A stretch of 64,000 nucleotides of DNA, from positions 12,349 to 76,348 of the forward strand of contig JASXSV010000018.1 in assembly GCA_030674915.1 (NCBI GenBank), written 5' to 3'. The notes below the pieces were generated by a model, which was not told where the DNA came from, made no database searches, and saw only the letters and a program-made list of their open reading frames with translations. This DNA comes from Candidatus Endonucleibacter bathymodioli (lineage in GTDB: Bacteria > Pseudomonadota > Gammaproteobacteria > Pseudomonadales > Endozoicomonadaceae). This document shows positions 1 through 8,590 of this stretch, piece after piece; within the stretch, counting starts at the first letter, position 1, and the number at the start of each line of letters is the position of its first letter. Both the position numbers and the translations under genes were made by a program.

Positions 1-3
1 ATT

Positions 4-1970
4 ATGTTTTTGGTGAGCTCTATTGTGGGATTGTTATTGCTTTATCTAGTAGTTGAATTTTATCATTGTAAGGTAGATAGTTTATTGTGTCTCATAGCTA
101 ATCCTCGGCGTCTATATTTACGATCTATAGGTTTTATACCATTGTTGTTCTGCGATAATGAAAAGCGTTTAAGGTATATAAAGTATTTTATTTACCTATA
201 GTGCTGGTGCTGCTAGTTGCTTCGCGAACTTACGCTACCATCGATAATTGCCAGAATACTAGAGCCCAGCCACCGGTCTATTTTATTAAACAGACCTAAT
301 TATTTAGATCAGTGTCTGACCGTTTTAAGAGAAGAACCGGTTATGAATCTTCATGATTTTCTCAAAAATATAATGTGGCTAGAGCGAGATGATGGTGAGA
401 ATAACAGTATAAAAAAGAAAATATTTTTTGATTCCAGGCATTATCAGAAATATTATGGTTTGTATAGTGTGTTATCTTTGCGATATTACAAAGGTCAATC
501 GGTTACTAGTTTTGTGAAATGGATAATATATAACGAGCCAGCTAAGGTGATTAGCTGACCGTTGATGAAAGCTATGCGTAAGCTTTGTGATATTTATAAA
601 GATAGGCAGGGCATTACCATAGGCAATATGTTGGCAGAAGTTGAGAAGCAGAAGCATACCGATGAGGATGTTAACGACTTTCTACGTTACAAAGCCAATA
701 GTGTAGAAGCACAATGTAAAGCTCTTTATTCTGATGATGATACAGATACCAAGAAGAGTAGTGCTAATAGTAGTGCTAGCAAGGAAAGCGGGGCATCTTG
801 GTTTACTTGGTTTAGTGGCGGTAGCAAAAATGCCGTTAATTGTGCACAGAGTATTGTAAAAAACGTGTCAATCCTTGCATCTTCAGTAATGTACACGGCA
901 CCCTTCAGCACGCTAGTGATGTCTCCTGTTGGTGCTGTAGATGATGAGTTTACTTGTGACAACAATAACAAAATACAGGAACAACATGTATGTGATGGTA
1001 TAAACCATTGTGGTGATTCCAGTGACGAAAGTGTGGCTATTTGCTGTAAAGAAGGGAGTGTAGTAGCTGGCACTACCAGGAGTTGTATAAAACAAGGGCA
1101 TTCAAATGAAACGTTATTTGTTTGTGCTGATGGTATGACAACGACCCGCTCCAAATGGAAATGCGATGGTGTGGTGGAGTGCAGTGATGAAAGTGATGAA
1201 GTTGCGGCCACTTGCTGTGAAAGAGGGGAGGCAGGGGTTAACACTATAAGCAGGAGTTGTTTTCTACAAGGTCTTCCAAGTGAAAAGTTATTTGTTTGTG
1301 GTGATGTTCGACTATGGATTGCGTTGCGATGGTGCTAAGGATTGTAAGGACGGTAGTGATGAAAGCTGGTGTGATATAGATAGACCAATATTTACTGAAG
1401 CAATCTCTACTGAATCGATCTCTACTGAAGCAATCTCTACGGAAGCAATCTCTACTGAAGCAATCTCTACTGAAACAATCTCTACGGAAGCGGGCATAAT
1501 AGGAAGTGGAGCTGCAGCAGCATGTGTAGTATATGCTGTTATGCTTGTAAAGTACAGGTATAAGAAAAACGCTAATGGGACGTTTGCATGGCTCTTCAGC
1601 CCTATTACCGAGCCTGTTAAATATCTGCGCAAACATTGTGGTTATGATTCAGTTTCTTCTTGGGAGATTGATCAGGGCGCTAGTCAGAATCGTTATTCTC
1701 GGATGCGCTCTTGTGCTGAGATAATTATGTGTCCTATTCATTATCTACGCAGCTGTTGTGGGAGTAAAAAGGAAGAAAATGCTTGGGATTGCAAGTAACG
1801 ACTAGCCGTAATTGTTATTGCGGGATGTGCTCTTGACTGATATAGTCATGCTCTCAGTTGATTGTCTGCGCAGTTGTTTTGGTTTCAGGCCGGTTAGTAA
1901 GGAAAATGACGAAGAGCTAACCAGTAGGGTGACACAAAAAGTAACGAAGGAAGCCGCTATGCATCGGGTC
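4..1970 (+). pseudogene. Broken LDL-receptor class A repeat membrane protein
   Basis: This is a decayed paralogue of the intact 631-residue protein encoded at 56883-58778 on the other strand. Four fragments align in order with it: 4-201 (N-terminal hydrophobic segment), 217-558, 562-1338 and 1280-1798. There are frameshifts near 200 and 1300, and an in-frame TGA at 556-558 where the paralogue reads on through ISRPL. LDLa-type units with the CD..DC.D.SDE core are visible near 950-1060, 1110-1220 and 1310-1375, followed by a 15-bp tandem repeat, one membrane segment and a tail with a YLRSCCGSKKEE unit. Traces of another tail unit (DCLRSCFGF) continue to about 1970. The loss of frame makes it non-functional as a single protein. 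The intact ancestor was presumably a surface or exported protein of unknown role. Confidence 0.8.
1387..1491 (+). repeat. 15-bp tandem repeat coding a pentapeptide stalk
   Basis: About seven copies of a 15-bp unit (ATCTCTACTGAAGCA type) encode repeated ISTEA/ISTES residues between the last LDLa unit and the membrane segment of the broken LDLa gene. The intact paralogue carries a different 15-bp repeat at the same place, which suggests the stalks expanded independently. Confidence 0.85.
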
Positions 1971-2110
1971 TAAATGGCGGAAATAGCAAAGGCGATATCT
2001 TTACAGGCTGCTCTGATGTCTTTAAAAATATTAATTTAAAATATGTAGATGACTAAATATATCGGATCCAGTTACGATCATTTGGCTGACATAGCGATAG
2101 CAATGCGGTC

Positions 2111-2240
2111 GTATATCTCAGTTCAGTTGATGGTGTGAGTCGAAGATAAACGAACAAAGGCTCATGAATATGGGTGTATCGGGTGATATAGGTGAGAGAA
2201 AAGGCCAACGGTTTTACACCTTCAAGGGGGGGTGGTATAG
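2111..2240. repeat. Dispersed intergenic repeat, copy 1
   Basis: One member of an intergenic repeat family found through the window. It begins with a TATATCTCAGTTCAGTTGATGG end and finishes with TTTTACACCTTCAAGG...GGTGGTATAGG, the diverged inverse of the first end. It lies between the LDLa pseudogene and the tRNA cluster. No gene is seen in 1971-2501. Confidence 0.6.
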
Positions 2241-2501
2241 GTGGATGTTGATATTTCTTCGGCTTTGCTTCAGGTGATTTATCTGCTTTGTTGTTTTAGT
2301 GGTTTATTGCTGTAGGTGTAAAAATTAACTGATTAGTTTTTTATAGGTGACAAGCGCTTGATGTTTTGGTAGATTTATCTTCGGTCGCAGAGATTGTAGA
2401 GTTTAAGAATTTAGAAAATAATGCATTGACGGAGTGCGTTGTTATGGGTAATATGCGGTTCTTTAGTTTATATTGACAAGACTGAAGACTGAAAAGTATA
2501 T

Positions 2502-2578
2502 CGGGGTATAGCGCAGTCTGGTAGCGCGCCTGCTTTGGGAGCAGGATGTCGGGAGTTCGAATCTCTCTACCCCGACCA
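2502..2578 (+). tRNA. tRNA-Pro (anticodon TGG)
   Basis: A 77-nt cloverleaf including an encoded CCA. Acceptor strand CGGGGTA pairs with the 3' TACCCCG, the anticodon stem CCTGC/GCAGG encloses loop TTTGGGA (anticodon TGG), and the T arm carries GTTCGAAT. It is the first of four tRNAs; Pro-Arg-His-Leu before tig is the order known from Pseudomonas-like genomes. Confidence 0.97.
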
Positions 2579-2589
2579 GTTTGTGTTGA

Positions 2590-2666
2590 GCGCCCGTAGC
2601 TCAGCTGGATAGAGCAACGGCCTTCTAAGCCGTAGGTCGCAGGTTCGAATCCTGCCGGGTGCGCCA
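2590..2666 (+). tRNA. tRNA-Arg (anticodon TCT)
   Basis: A 77-nt cloverleaf with encoded CCA. GCGCCCG pairs with CGGGTGC, the anticodon loop CTTCTAA gives anticodon TCT, and the T arm carries GGTTCGAATCC. It starts 11 nt after tRNA-Pro, so the two are very likely co-transcribed. Confidence 0.97.
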
Positions 2667-2832
2667 CTAATGAAGTTTGTTTTTTTGGTGGTGAGGAAGA
2701 GCACTTTTAGTGATTTTTGAATGTATTCAGGACTAAAGGTTAGATACGCGGTTATAAGTTTTGATTTTGTGTACGAGTGGTATGGGGGAAATTTTGCATT
2801 TTTTAGTGTAGTACGTGTGAGCGTTTTTAAGT

Positions 2833-2909
2833 GGTGGGCGTAGCTCAGTTGGTAGAGCTCCGGATTGTGATTCCGGCGGTCGAGGGTTCAAGCCCCTTCG
2901 TCCACCCCA
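2833..2909 (+). tRNA. tRNA-His (anticodon GTG)
   Basis: A 77-nt tRNA with the diagnostic extra 5' G (position -1) before acceptor strand GTGGGCG, which pairs with CGTCCAC. The loop ATTGTGATT gives anticodon GTG, and the gene ends CCCCA with CCA encoded. It belongs to the four-tRNA cluster. Confidence 0.97.
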
Positions 2910-2955
2910 GTTTTTCTTTGATATATTGTTTCTTTGTTTGAGAGTTATTTTGTAA

Positions 2956-3040
2956 GCGGGAGTGGTGGAATTGGTAGACACGCTGGATTTAGGTTCCAGT
3001 GCCGCAAGGTGTGAGAGTTCGAGTCTCTCCTTCCGCACCA
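2956..3040 (+). tRNA. tRNA-Leu (anticodon TAG)
   Basis: An 85-nt class II tRNA with a long variable arm. The acceptor GCGGGAG pairs with the TTCCGC side, the anticodon loop TTTAGGT gives TAG, and CCA is encoded. It is the last gene of the cluster and is followed at once by a terminator. Confidence 0.97.
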
Positions 3041-3064
3041 TTTTGTTGTAGGTTTTTATGAATG

Positions 3065-3091
3065 GGGATAAGAGAACTTATCCCTTTTTTT
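3065..3091 (+). terminator. Rho-independent terminator of the tRNA cluster
   Basis: A perfect 8-bp stem GGGATAAG / CTTATCCC with loop AGAA, followed by seven T. It lies 24 nt after tRNA-Leu and ends the tRNA transcript before tig. Confidence 0.93.
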
Positions 3092-3342
3092 GTATGTCAT
3101 TTGCTTAGAGTTATGCTCAAAGTAAGTTGTTGAGGGTTTGGCAGGTTTGGGGGTGGGGAGCTCGATGAGCTTGGGTGGCTAAGTGACTTGGGCTACGAGT
3201 GAGGCCGCACTCTTGCATTTTTGTAGGTTGTTGGGAGCTACGCCATGGAAGAAGTGAGATCGGGCGTGGATGATAGGGGTATTTGTTAGGTTGTGAGATT
3301 TTCTAGATATCATATCGGTAACTCATGTATTGAGGAACAAAA

Positions 3343-4665
3343 ATGCGAGTCGAACTTGAAGCGGCTTCTGGACTGGAACGTCGCCTGAAAATTACTATTC
3401 CCTTTGATGAAATTGAAGATGAAGTTGATAAACGACTTCGGGATTTATCAAAACGGGTTCGTTTGGACGGGTTTCGTCCCGGCAAGGTTCCTATGAGGGT
3501 TGTAAAACATCGTTATAGTACTGGAACTCGTCAGGAAGTTTTGAGTGAGATGATGAAGTCTTCTTTTGTTAAGGCTGTCTCTCAGGAAAAGTTAAATCCT
3601 GTTGATGCTCCTTCCGTTGAAATTAAGATAAACGAAGAGGGTAAAGATTTTCAATTTATTGCTACTTTTGAAGTGCACCCTGAGATAAAGCTGTCTGATT
3701 TCTCTGATATTGTTGTTGAGCATCCGGTAGTAAGCGTTGTTAGCAAGGATATTGATGAGATGATTGATGTCCTGAAAAAGCAGAGCTGCACCTTTGAGGT
3801 GGTGAAGCGTGCAGCAGAAGAAGGTGATCAGGTGAGCTTGAATTATAAAGGAAGCTTGGATGGTGTCATTTTTGAGGGTGGTTCTGCCGATGATGCCCGT
3901 GTTGAAATCGGTTCGGGGAGAATGATTCCTGGATTTGAAAGAGGCTTGGTAGGTTTGTCTGCTGATGATGAAAAAGTATTGAAGTTGACTTTTCCTGAAG
4001 ATTATCATGCCAAAGACTTAGCGGGTAAAGCTGTTGAGTTTGCCTGCGAGATTCGTGAGGTATTTGGTTCTGTGATGCCTGAGATGAATGACGGCTTCTT
4101 TGCGAAGTTTGGTGTTACTTCTGGGGGGTTTGATACTTTTCGAGAAGAGGTCGGTAAAAATATGGAGAGAGAGCTTCGCAAGGCTGTTAGGGGGAAGGTA
4201 AAGAGTCAGATAATGGATGGATTGCTAGCTGGCTATGATATTGACGTGCCAAAGGTTTTAGTTTCCCGGGAAGTTGAGAATATGCGTGAACAGACGGCTC
4301 AGAACTTGGGCGATCGGGGTGACTTTGATGTTAAATTATTGCCTATTAGTATGTTTGAAGCAGATGCGAAAAAGCGTGTTACTCTTGGGTTGCTGATAGG
4401 GGAAATAGTTAAGGATAGAGATCTGAAAATTGATGATGGGCTTGTTCGTAGTAAGATTGAGGATATGGCTTCTGCCTACCAAGAGCCTCAACAGGTGGTT
4501 GATTGGTACTACAGTAATGATGAACAACTTTCCCAGGTAAAGTATGTTGTTCTTGAAGATCAGGTGGTAGATACTATTCTAGAATTTGCTCAAGTAACTG
4601 AAAAAGACTGTGATTATCAAGATATCATCAAGCCAGAAAATAAAGTTGAACAGACTGTAGTCTAG
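3343..4665 (+). CDS. tig: Trigger factor, ribosome-associated chaperone
   Basis: Trigger factor is a cytoplasmic ATP-independent chaperone that docks at the ribosome exit tunnel. The 440-residue length is normal. The N-terminal ribosome-binding domain carries the signature FRPGKVPM (about residues 45-52). The FKBP-type prolyl isomerase domain follows at about 155-245 (GDQVSLNYKGSLDG, MIPGFERGLVG), then the helical substrate-binding arms. The ATG is preceded by GAGGAA at 3332-3337, with a six-base gap. The gene heads the tig-clpP-clpX series, with intergenic gaps of 261 and 430 bp that are longer than in free-living relatives. Confidence 0.98.
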   Translation: MRVELEAASGLERRLKITIPFDEIEDEVDKRLRDLSKRVRLDGFRPGKVPMRVVKHRYSTGTRQEVLSEMMKSSFVKAVSQEKLNPVDAPSVEIKINEEGKDFQFIATFEVHPEIKLSDFSDIVVEHPVVSVVSKDIDEMIDVLKKQSCTFEVVKRAAEEGDQVSLNYKGSLDGVIFEGGSADDARVEIGSGRMIPGFERGLVGLSADDEKVLKLTFPEDYHAKDLAGKAVEFACEIREVFGSVMPEMNDGFFAKFGVTSGGFDTFREEVGKNMERELRKAVRGKVKSQIMDGLLAGYDIDVPKVLVSREVENMREQTAQNLGDRGDFDVKLLPISMFEADAKKRVTLGLLIGEIVKDRDLKIDDGLVRSKIEDMASAYQEPQQVVDWYYSNDEQLSQVKYVVLEDQVVDTILEFAQVTEKDCDYQDIIKPENKVEQTVV

Positions 4666-4926
4666 GTGGTACTGGTGATGTAGATAGAGAGTCTGTTTAG
4701 CAAGTCTAACTATATTAAAATGCCTTGAAGGTGTTCGATGCTAGTTGTTACGATTGAAGGTGAGAGGGAGCTGTAATCTCACGACTTTGGGGTGGCGACT
4801 ACTAGGGCTATGAGTGCAAGGTAGCTTGCTGATCAATATTCAGTGTTGTGTTTGTTGTAAACTTTTGTGCTAGGTAGTCTTAAGGCTGCTTCATCTTCTT
4901 CGACTTGACAGGAGTTAAGACAGGTT
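4666..4926. other. tig-clpP intergenic region
   Basis: No gene. The stretch near 4740-4800 (TTGTTACGATTGAAGGTGAGAG...) looks like a much-decayed copy of the dispersed intergenic repeat, but only one end is recognisable. Confidence 0.3.
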
Positions 4927-5592
4927 ATGTCCAGACAGACATGTGCGCCAGCGGCGCTCACCAGTTCCATGTTAGTGCCTATGGTAGTTGAACAATCAGC
5001 TCGTGGTGAACGCTCCTATGATATTTATTCTCGCCTTTTGAAAGAGCGAGTGATTTTCATAGTCGGTCAGGTTGAGGATCATATGGCTAACCTGGTTGTG
5101 GCTCAATTACTTTTCCTTGAGTCGGATAACCCAGATAAGGACATTCATCTCTATATAAACTCCCCTGGAGGAGTTGTAACGGCTGGTATGTCAGTCTATG
5201 ATACCATGCAATTTATTAAGCCGGATGTATCAACGATGTGTCTCGGTCAGGCTGCTAGCATGGGGTCTCTTTTGCTTGCTGGAGGTGCTGCAGGTAAGAG
5301 ATATATTTTACCTCATTCTCGAGTTATGATTCATCAGCCATTGGGGGGCTTTCAGGGGCAGGCGTCAGATATAGAAATTCATGCCAAAGAAATTATGTCT
5401 ATTAAGGATAAGCTTAACAGGGTTCTTGCTCATCATACTGGACAGTCTATTGATGTTATTGAGCGTGATACTGATCGAGATAATTTCATGAATGCTGAAG
5501 CGGCATTAGCTTATGGACTTGTTGATAAGATTATGGTTAATCGACAGGGTGAGCCATCAGATGACTCAGATAAGGCAGATAAATTGAAATAA
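4927..5592 (+). CDS. clpP: ATP-dependent Clp protease proteolytic subunit
   Basis: ClpP is the serine peptidase that forms the tetradecameric proteolytic barrel of ClpXP and ClpAP. The catalytic triad is visible as Ser111 (GQAASMGS), His136 ([10 protein letters not shown]) and Asp185 (ERDTDRD), at the same numbers as the E. coli precursor. The short N-terminal extension before LVPMVVEQ is typical of the cleaved propeptide. A GGAG at 4911-4914 lies 12 nt upstream of the ATG. Its partner clpX lies downstream, separated by 430 bp that contain a repeat element, so the two may not share one transcript. Confidence 0.98.
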   Translation: MSRQTCAPAALTSSMLVPMVVEQSARGERSYDIYSRLLKERVIFIVGQVEDHMANLVVAQLLFLESDNPDKDIHLYINSPGGVVTAGMSVYDTMQFIKPDVSTMCLGQAASMGSLLLAGGAAGKRYILPHSRVMIHQPLGGFQGQASDIEIHAKEIMSIKDKLNRVLAHHTGQSIDVIERDTDRDNFMNAEAALAYGLVDKIMVNRQGEPSDDSDKADKLK

Positions 5593-5760
5593 TAACTAAT
5601 AATTTTGCTTGTTGTAACTTAAAATCGAGGAATGTATGGTAACAAAAGGGCTAAGTCTTTGCGAGTTTGATCATAGTTGCTGAGAGACTGTGGAAATGGC
5701 TGTATTTTTAAGGTGGCTATTGTAGAGAGTCTTTTGTGGGTAGTGTTTTATTATTATGCT

Positions 5761-5915
5761 CATGACCATTGAAGGCGTGTGGGCGACAAACGTGAGAAGG
5801 CCAATGATCCTGCGAGTAACTAGTAACTAGTAACTAGTAACTAGTAACTAGTAACTAGTGGATAGGGTGAGGATGGTTGAATAACTTCACACCTTTAACT
5901 GTGACGGGTATATAT
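5761..5915. repeat. Dispersed intergenic repeat, copy 2, with 7-bp tandem array
   Basis: The left end reads GACCATTGAAGGCGTGTGGG and the right end CTTCACACCTTTAACTGTGA, matching the other copies. The centre has expanded into six exact units of TAACTAG (5817-5858). It fills much of the clpP-clpX gap; 5593-5760 shows no gene. Confidence 0.7.
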
Positions 5916-6022
5916 TGTGTTAGGGTGGTTATTAACTTTGTTAGATAACGCACTTGAAGACGAGCTACAATGTTTGCATTTTTATAGATGCGGGTGTTGT
6001 TTTTGATAACTAGGGTAATCGA

Positions 6023-7312
6023 ATGGCCGACGAAGTAAGCGGTAAGGGTGAGGATAACGGTAAGTTGCTGTACTGCTCTTTTTGTGGAAAAAGTCAGCAC
6101 GAGGTTCGCAAACTGATTGCAGGTCCGTCCGTTTTTGTCTGTAATGAATGTGTTGACTTGTGTAACGACATAATACTAGAGGAAATTCAGGACTCTGATG
6201 AGGAAGATGCTTCTAGTAAATTGCCTACTCCCAGAGAGATTAAGGATATTCTTGATGAGTATGTGATTGGACAGCCTGAGGCTAAAAAGATTCTTGCTGT
6301 TGCTGTTTATAATCATTACAAGCGTCTTCGCTATGGAGATAAAAATAACAGTGAAGTGGAGCTAGGTAAAAGTAATATTCTGATTATTGGTCCTACTGGT
6401 TGTGGGAAGACTTTGCTGGCGGAGACGTTGGCAAGGTTGCTGAATGTACCATTTACCATTGCTGATGCCACTACGTTAACGGAAGCGGGATATGTAGGTG
6501 AAGATGTTGAGAATATTATTCAGAAGCTGTTACAAAAGTGTGATTATGATGTAGAAAAGGCTCAGAGGGGTATTGTTTACATTGACGAGATTGACAAAAT
6601 TTCAAGAAAATCAGATAACCCTTCCATTACGCGAGATGTTTCTGGGGAGGGAGTGCAGCAGGCGCTTTTGAAGCTGATTGAAGGTACTATAGCTTCTGTT
6701 CCTCCTCAGGGGGGGCGGAAGCATCCTCAGCAGGAATTTTTGCAGGTCAATACGTCTACTATTTTGTTTATCTGTGGCGGTGCTTTTGCTGGACTTGACA
6801 AGGTAATTAGAGAGCGTACAGATAAGTCTGGTATTGGTTTCTCTGCAGAAGTTAAGAGTAAGGAGAACAGTAAGGATTTGGGTGAGACTTTTAAGGAAGT
6901 TGAGCCAGAAGATTTGGTGAAGTTTGGTTTGATCCCTGAATTTGTTGGTCGTCTACCTGTATTGGCAACTTTGGAAGAGCTTAATGAGAGTGCGTTGGTT
7001 AGAATTCTTACTGAACCAAAAAATGCATTGACGAAGCAGTATCATAAGTTGTTCGAAATGGAAGGCGTGGACGTTGATTTCCGAAGCGATGCTCTTGAAG
7101 CGGTGGCCAAAAAAGCGATGAAGCGCAAGACTGGTGCGCGTGGGTTAAGGTCTATTCTTGAGTCTGTCTTGTTAAACTCTATGTATGATATTCCCTCACT
7201 GGAATCAGTCTCTAAAATTGTTGTCGACGCGGGAGTCATCAAGGGGGAATCTGAGCCGTTGTTGATTTATGAAAACATGGGTGCTCAGAAGGCTCTGCCA
7301 GATAAAGGGTGA
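6023..7312 (+). CDS. clpX: ATP-dependent Clp protease ATP-binding subunit
   Basis: ClpX is the AAA+ unfoldase that selects substrates and feeds them to ClpP. The 429-residue length is typical. The N-terminal C4 zinc-binding domain is visible as CSFC at about 14-17 and CNEC at about 36-39. Walker A is GPTGCGKT (about 121-128) and Walker B is IVYIDEID. The pore-1 loop GYVGEDV and the sensor-2 region GARGLRS are also present. No key residue is missing. Confidence 0.98.
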   Translation: MADEVSGKGEDNGKLLYCSFCGKSQHEVRKLIAGPSVFVCNECVDLCNDIILEEIQDSDEEDASSKLPTPREIKDILDEYVIGQPEAKKILAVAVYNHYKRLRYGDKNNSEVELGKSNILIIGPTGCGKTLLAETLARLLNVPFTIADATTLTEAGYVGEDVENIIQKLLQKCDYDVEKAQRGIVYIDEIDKISRKSDNPSITRDVSGEGVQQALLKLIEGTIASVPPQGGRKHPQQEFLQVNTSTILFICGGAFAGLDKVIRERTDKSGIGFSAEVKSKENSKDLGETFKEVEPEDLVKFGLIPEFVGRLPVLATLEELNESALVRILTEPKNALTKQYHKLFEMEGVDVDFRSDALEAVAKKAMKRKTGARGLRSILESVLLNSMYDIPSLESVSKIVVDAGVIKGESEPLLIYENMGAQKALPDKG

Positions 7313-7707
7313 TGTGCTCTTTTTTACGCTGGGTAGGGGATATGATTAATCGGTTCTGGTGTGGTTCTCTGTATGCTCGTGCTCAGAGTCTGCTAGGTTG
7401 TTGGCGGCTTTCATGCACTTCTTCTATCATCTGCAATTTGCAGGACTTGTAGGTTTCTATCGTGTGTCGTTGGCTAATATCTGCAGGAAACGTGTATAGT
7501 TTCTAAAACGCATAAGGCATCGTCGCTGCGTCTATCAGAGACCTCTGGTTATTTTAGGTGTAAGTAGAATCATTCGGCAAACTTGAATATTTCTTGCAAA
7601 CAGCACCTTTAGTAATAAGTGAGTCTCAATCTGTCCCTATCGAGTTTTAGCGCACTATTTTTTAGTATACTTCTTATTGATTATTACTCAATTTAGGAAC
7701 AAGCCCC
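7313..7707. other. clpX-fabI intergenic region, likely inversion breakpoint
   Basis: About 395 bp without a recognisable gene. It is one side of the rearranged lon-hupB-ppiD-fabI block, because clpX is normally followed by lon. No clear terminator or transposon end was found. Confidence 0.35.
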
Positions 7708-8505
7708 ATGGGATTTATGAGCGGAAAACGAGTTCTTATAGTTGGTGTCGCGAGCAAGCACTCGATTGCTGCTGGTATTGCTGAGGCTATGTACCGAGAA
7801 GGAGCAGATTTGGCTTTTACCTATCAGTCTGAAAGACTGAGGTCTCGGGTTGAGCAGTTTGCTGAAGGCTGGGGGTCATCTGCTGATCTCTGCTTTCCTT
7901 GCGATGTAACAAAAGATGATGAAGTAGAAGGGGTTTTCTCCGGTCTTAAGCGCAGTTGGGATGGCTTGGATGTGATCATTCATTCAGTGGGGTTTGCCCC
8001 AGGAGACCAATTAACTGGTGAATTTCATCAAGTGACTACCCGTGAAGGATTTCGGATTGCCCATGATATTAGCTCTTATAGCTTCATTGCTTTGGCTAAA
8101 GCGGGAGAAGCAATGATGGAGGGGCGTTCTGGCTCTTTACTGACTCTAACTTATTTGGGGGCAGAGCGAACCATACCAAATTACAACGTTATGGGGCTTG
8201 CCAAAGCCAGTCTAGAGGCAAGCGTTCGATACCTTGCGAGCAGCATGGGTCCTAAGGGTATTCGTGTGAATGGTATTTCTGCCGGTCCCATTAAAACGTT
8301 GGCCGCCTCAGGCATTGCCAATTTTCGAAAGATGCTTTCTCATAACGAAGAGCGAGCTCCACTCAGGCGAAATGTCAGCCAGCTCGAAGTGGGTAATGTC
8401 TCTGCTTTTCTTAGTTCAGATCTAGCATCAGCTATTACCGGTGAGATTATACATGTTGATTGTGGCTTCAATATTACAGCTATGAGCTCTTTGGACTCTG
8501 AGTAG
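7708..8505 (+). CDS. fabI: Enoyl-[acyl-carrier-protein] reductase (NADH)
   Basis: FabI carries out the last reduction of each fatty-acid elongation cycle, converting trans-2-enoyl-ACP to acyl-ACP with NADH. The protein is 265 residues, near the E. coli 262. It has the N-terminal Rossmann segment [17 protein letters not shown], and the active-site Tyr149, Tyr159 and Lys166 within [21 protein letters not shown]. The [14 protein letters not shown] loop is the substrate-binding region. AGGAAC at 7695-7700 precedes the ATG. fabI is convergent with ppiD, as in Pseudomonas-type genomes. Confidence 0.97.
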   Translation: MGFMSGKRVLIVGVASKHSIAAGIAEAMYREGADLAFTYQSERLRSRVEQFAEGWGSSADLCFPCDVTKDDEVEGVFSGLKRSWDGLDVIIHSVGFAPGDQLTGEFHQVTTREGFRIAHDISSYSFIALAKAGEAMMEGRSGSLLTLTYLGAERTIPNYNVMGLAKASLEASVRYLASSMGPKGIRVNGISAGPIKTLAASGIANFRKMLSHNEERAPLRRNVSQLEVGNVSAFLSSDLASAITGEIIHVDCGFNITAMSSLDSE

Positions 8506-8527
8506 CTCGCAGCATGAGAGTTATTGA

Positions 8528-8546
8528 GGGGGCTGGCTTTGCCCCC
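8528..8546 (+). terminator. GC-rich hairpin after fabI
   Basis: A GGGGGC / GCCCCC stem with a seven-base loop, 22 bp after the fabI stop and between the convergent fabI and ppiD. Only a weak T-rich tail follows, so termination efficiency is uncertain. It could serve both strands. Confidence 0.5.
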
Positions 8547-8590
8547 GTCTAACAACCTATGTAACAAAAAGCAAAGGGAATGCAGGGATG

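Noticed and set aside
726..1244. 172-codon minus-strand frame across the LDLa pseudogene
   Set aside because: It is the antisense shadow of the Cys/Asp-rich LDLa coding sequence; homology lies on the plus strand.
2473..2502. TTGACA with TATATC 18 bp later, as a promoter for tRNA-Pro
   Set aside because: The -10 would touch the first base of the tRNA, so transcription would start inside it; the real promoter must be further upstream.
2341..3041. Minus-strand open frames of 108 and 102 codons over the tRNA cluster (starting like MAHPAGFEPATYGLEG)
   Set aside because: These are the well-known spurious translations of tRNA genes read antisense; the four tRNAs explain the sequence.
5817..5858. 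TAACTAG array as a CRISPR
   Set aside because: Direct 7-bp units without spacers form a simple tandem repeat. The same applies to the GCTGTTTT array at 37585. No cas genes are present.
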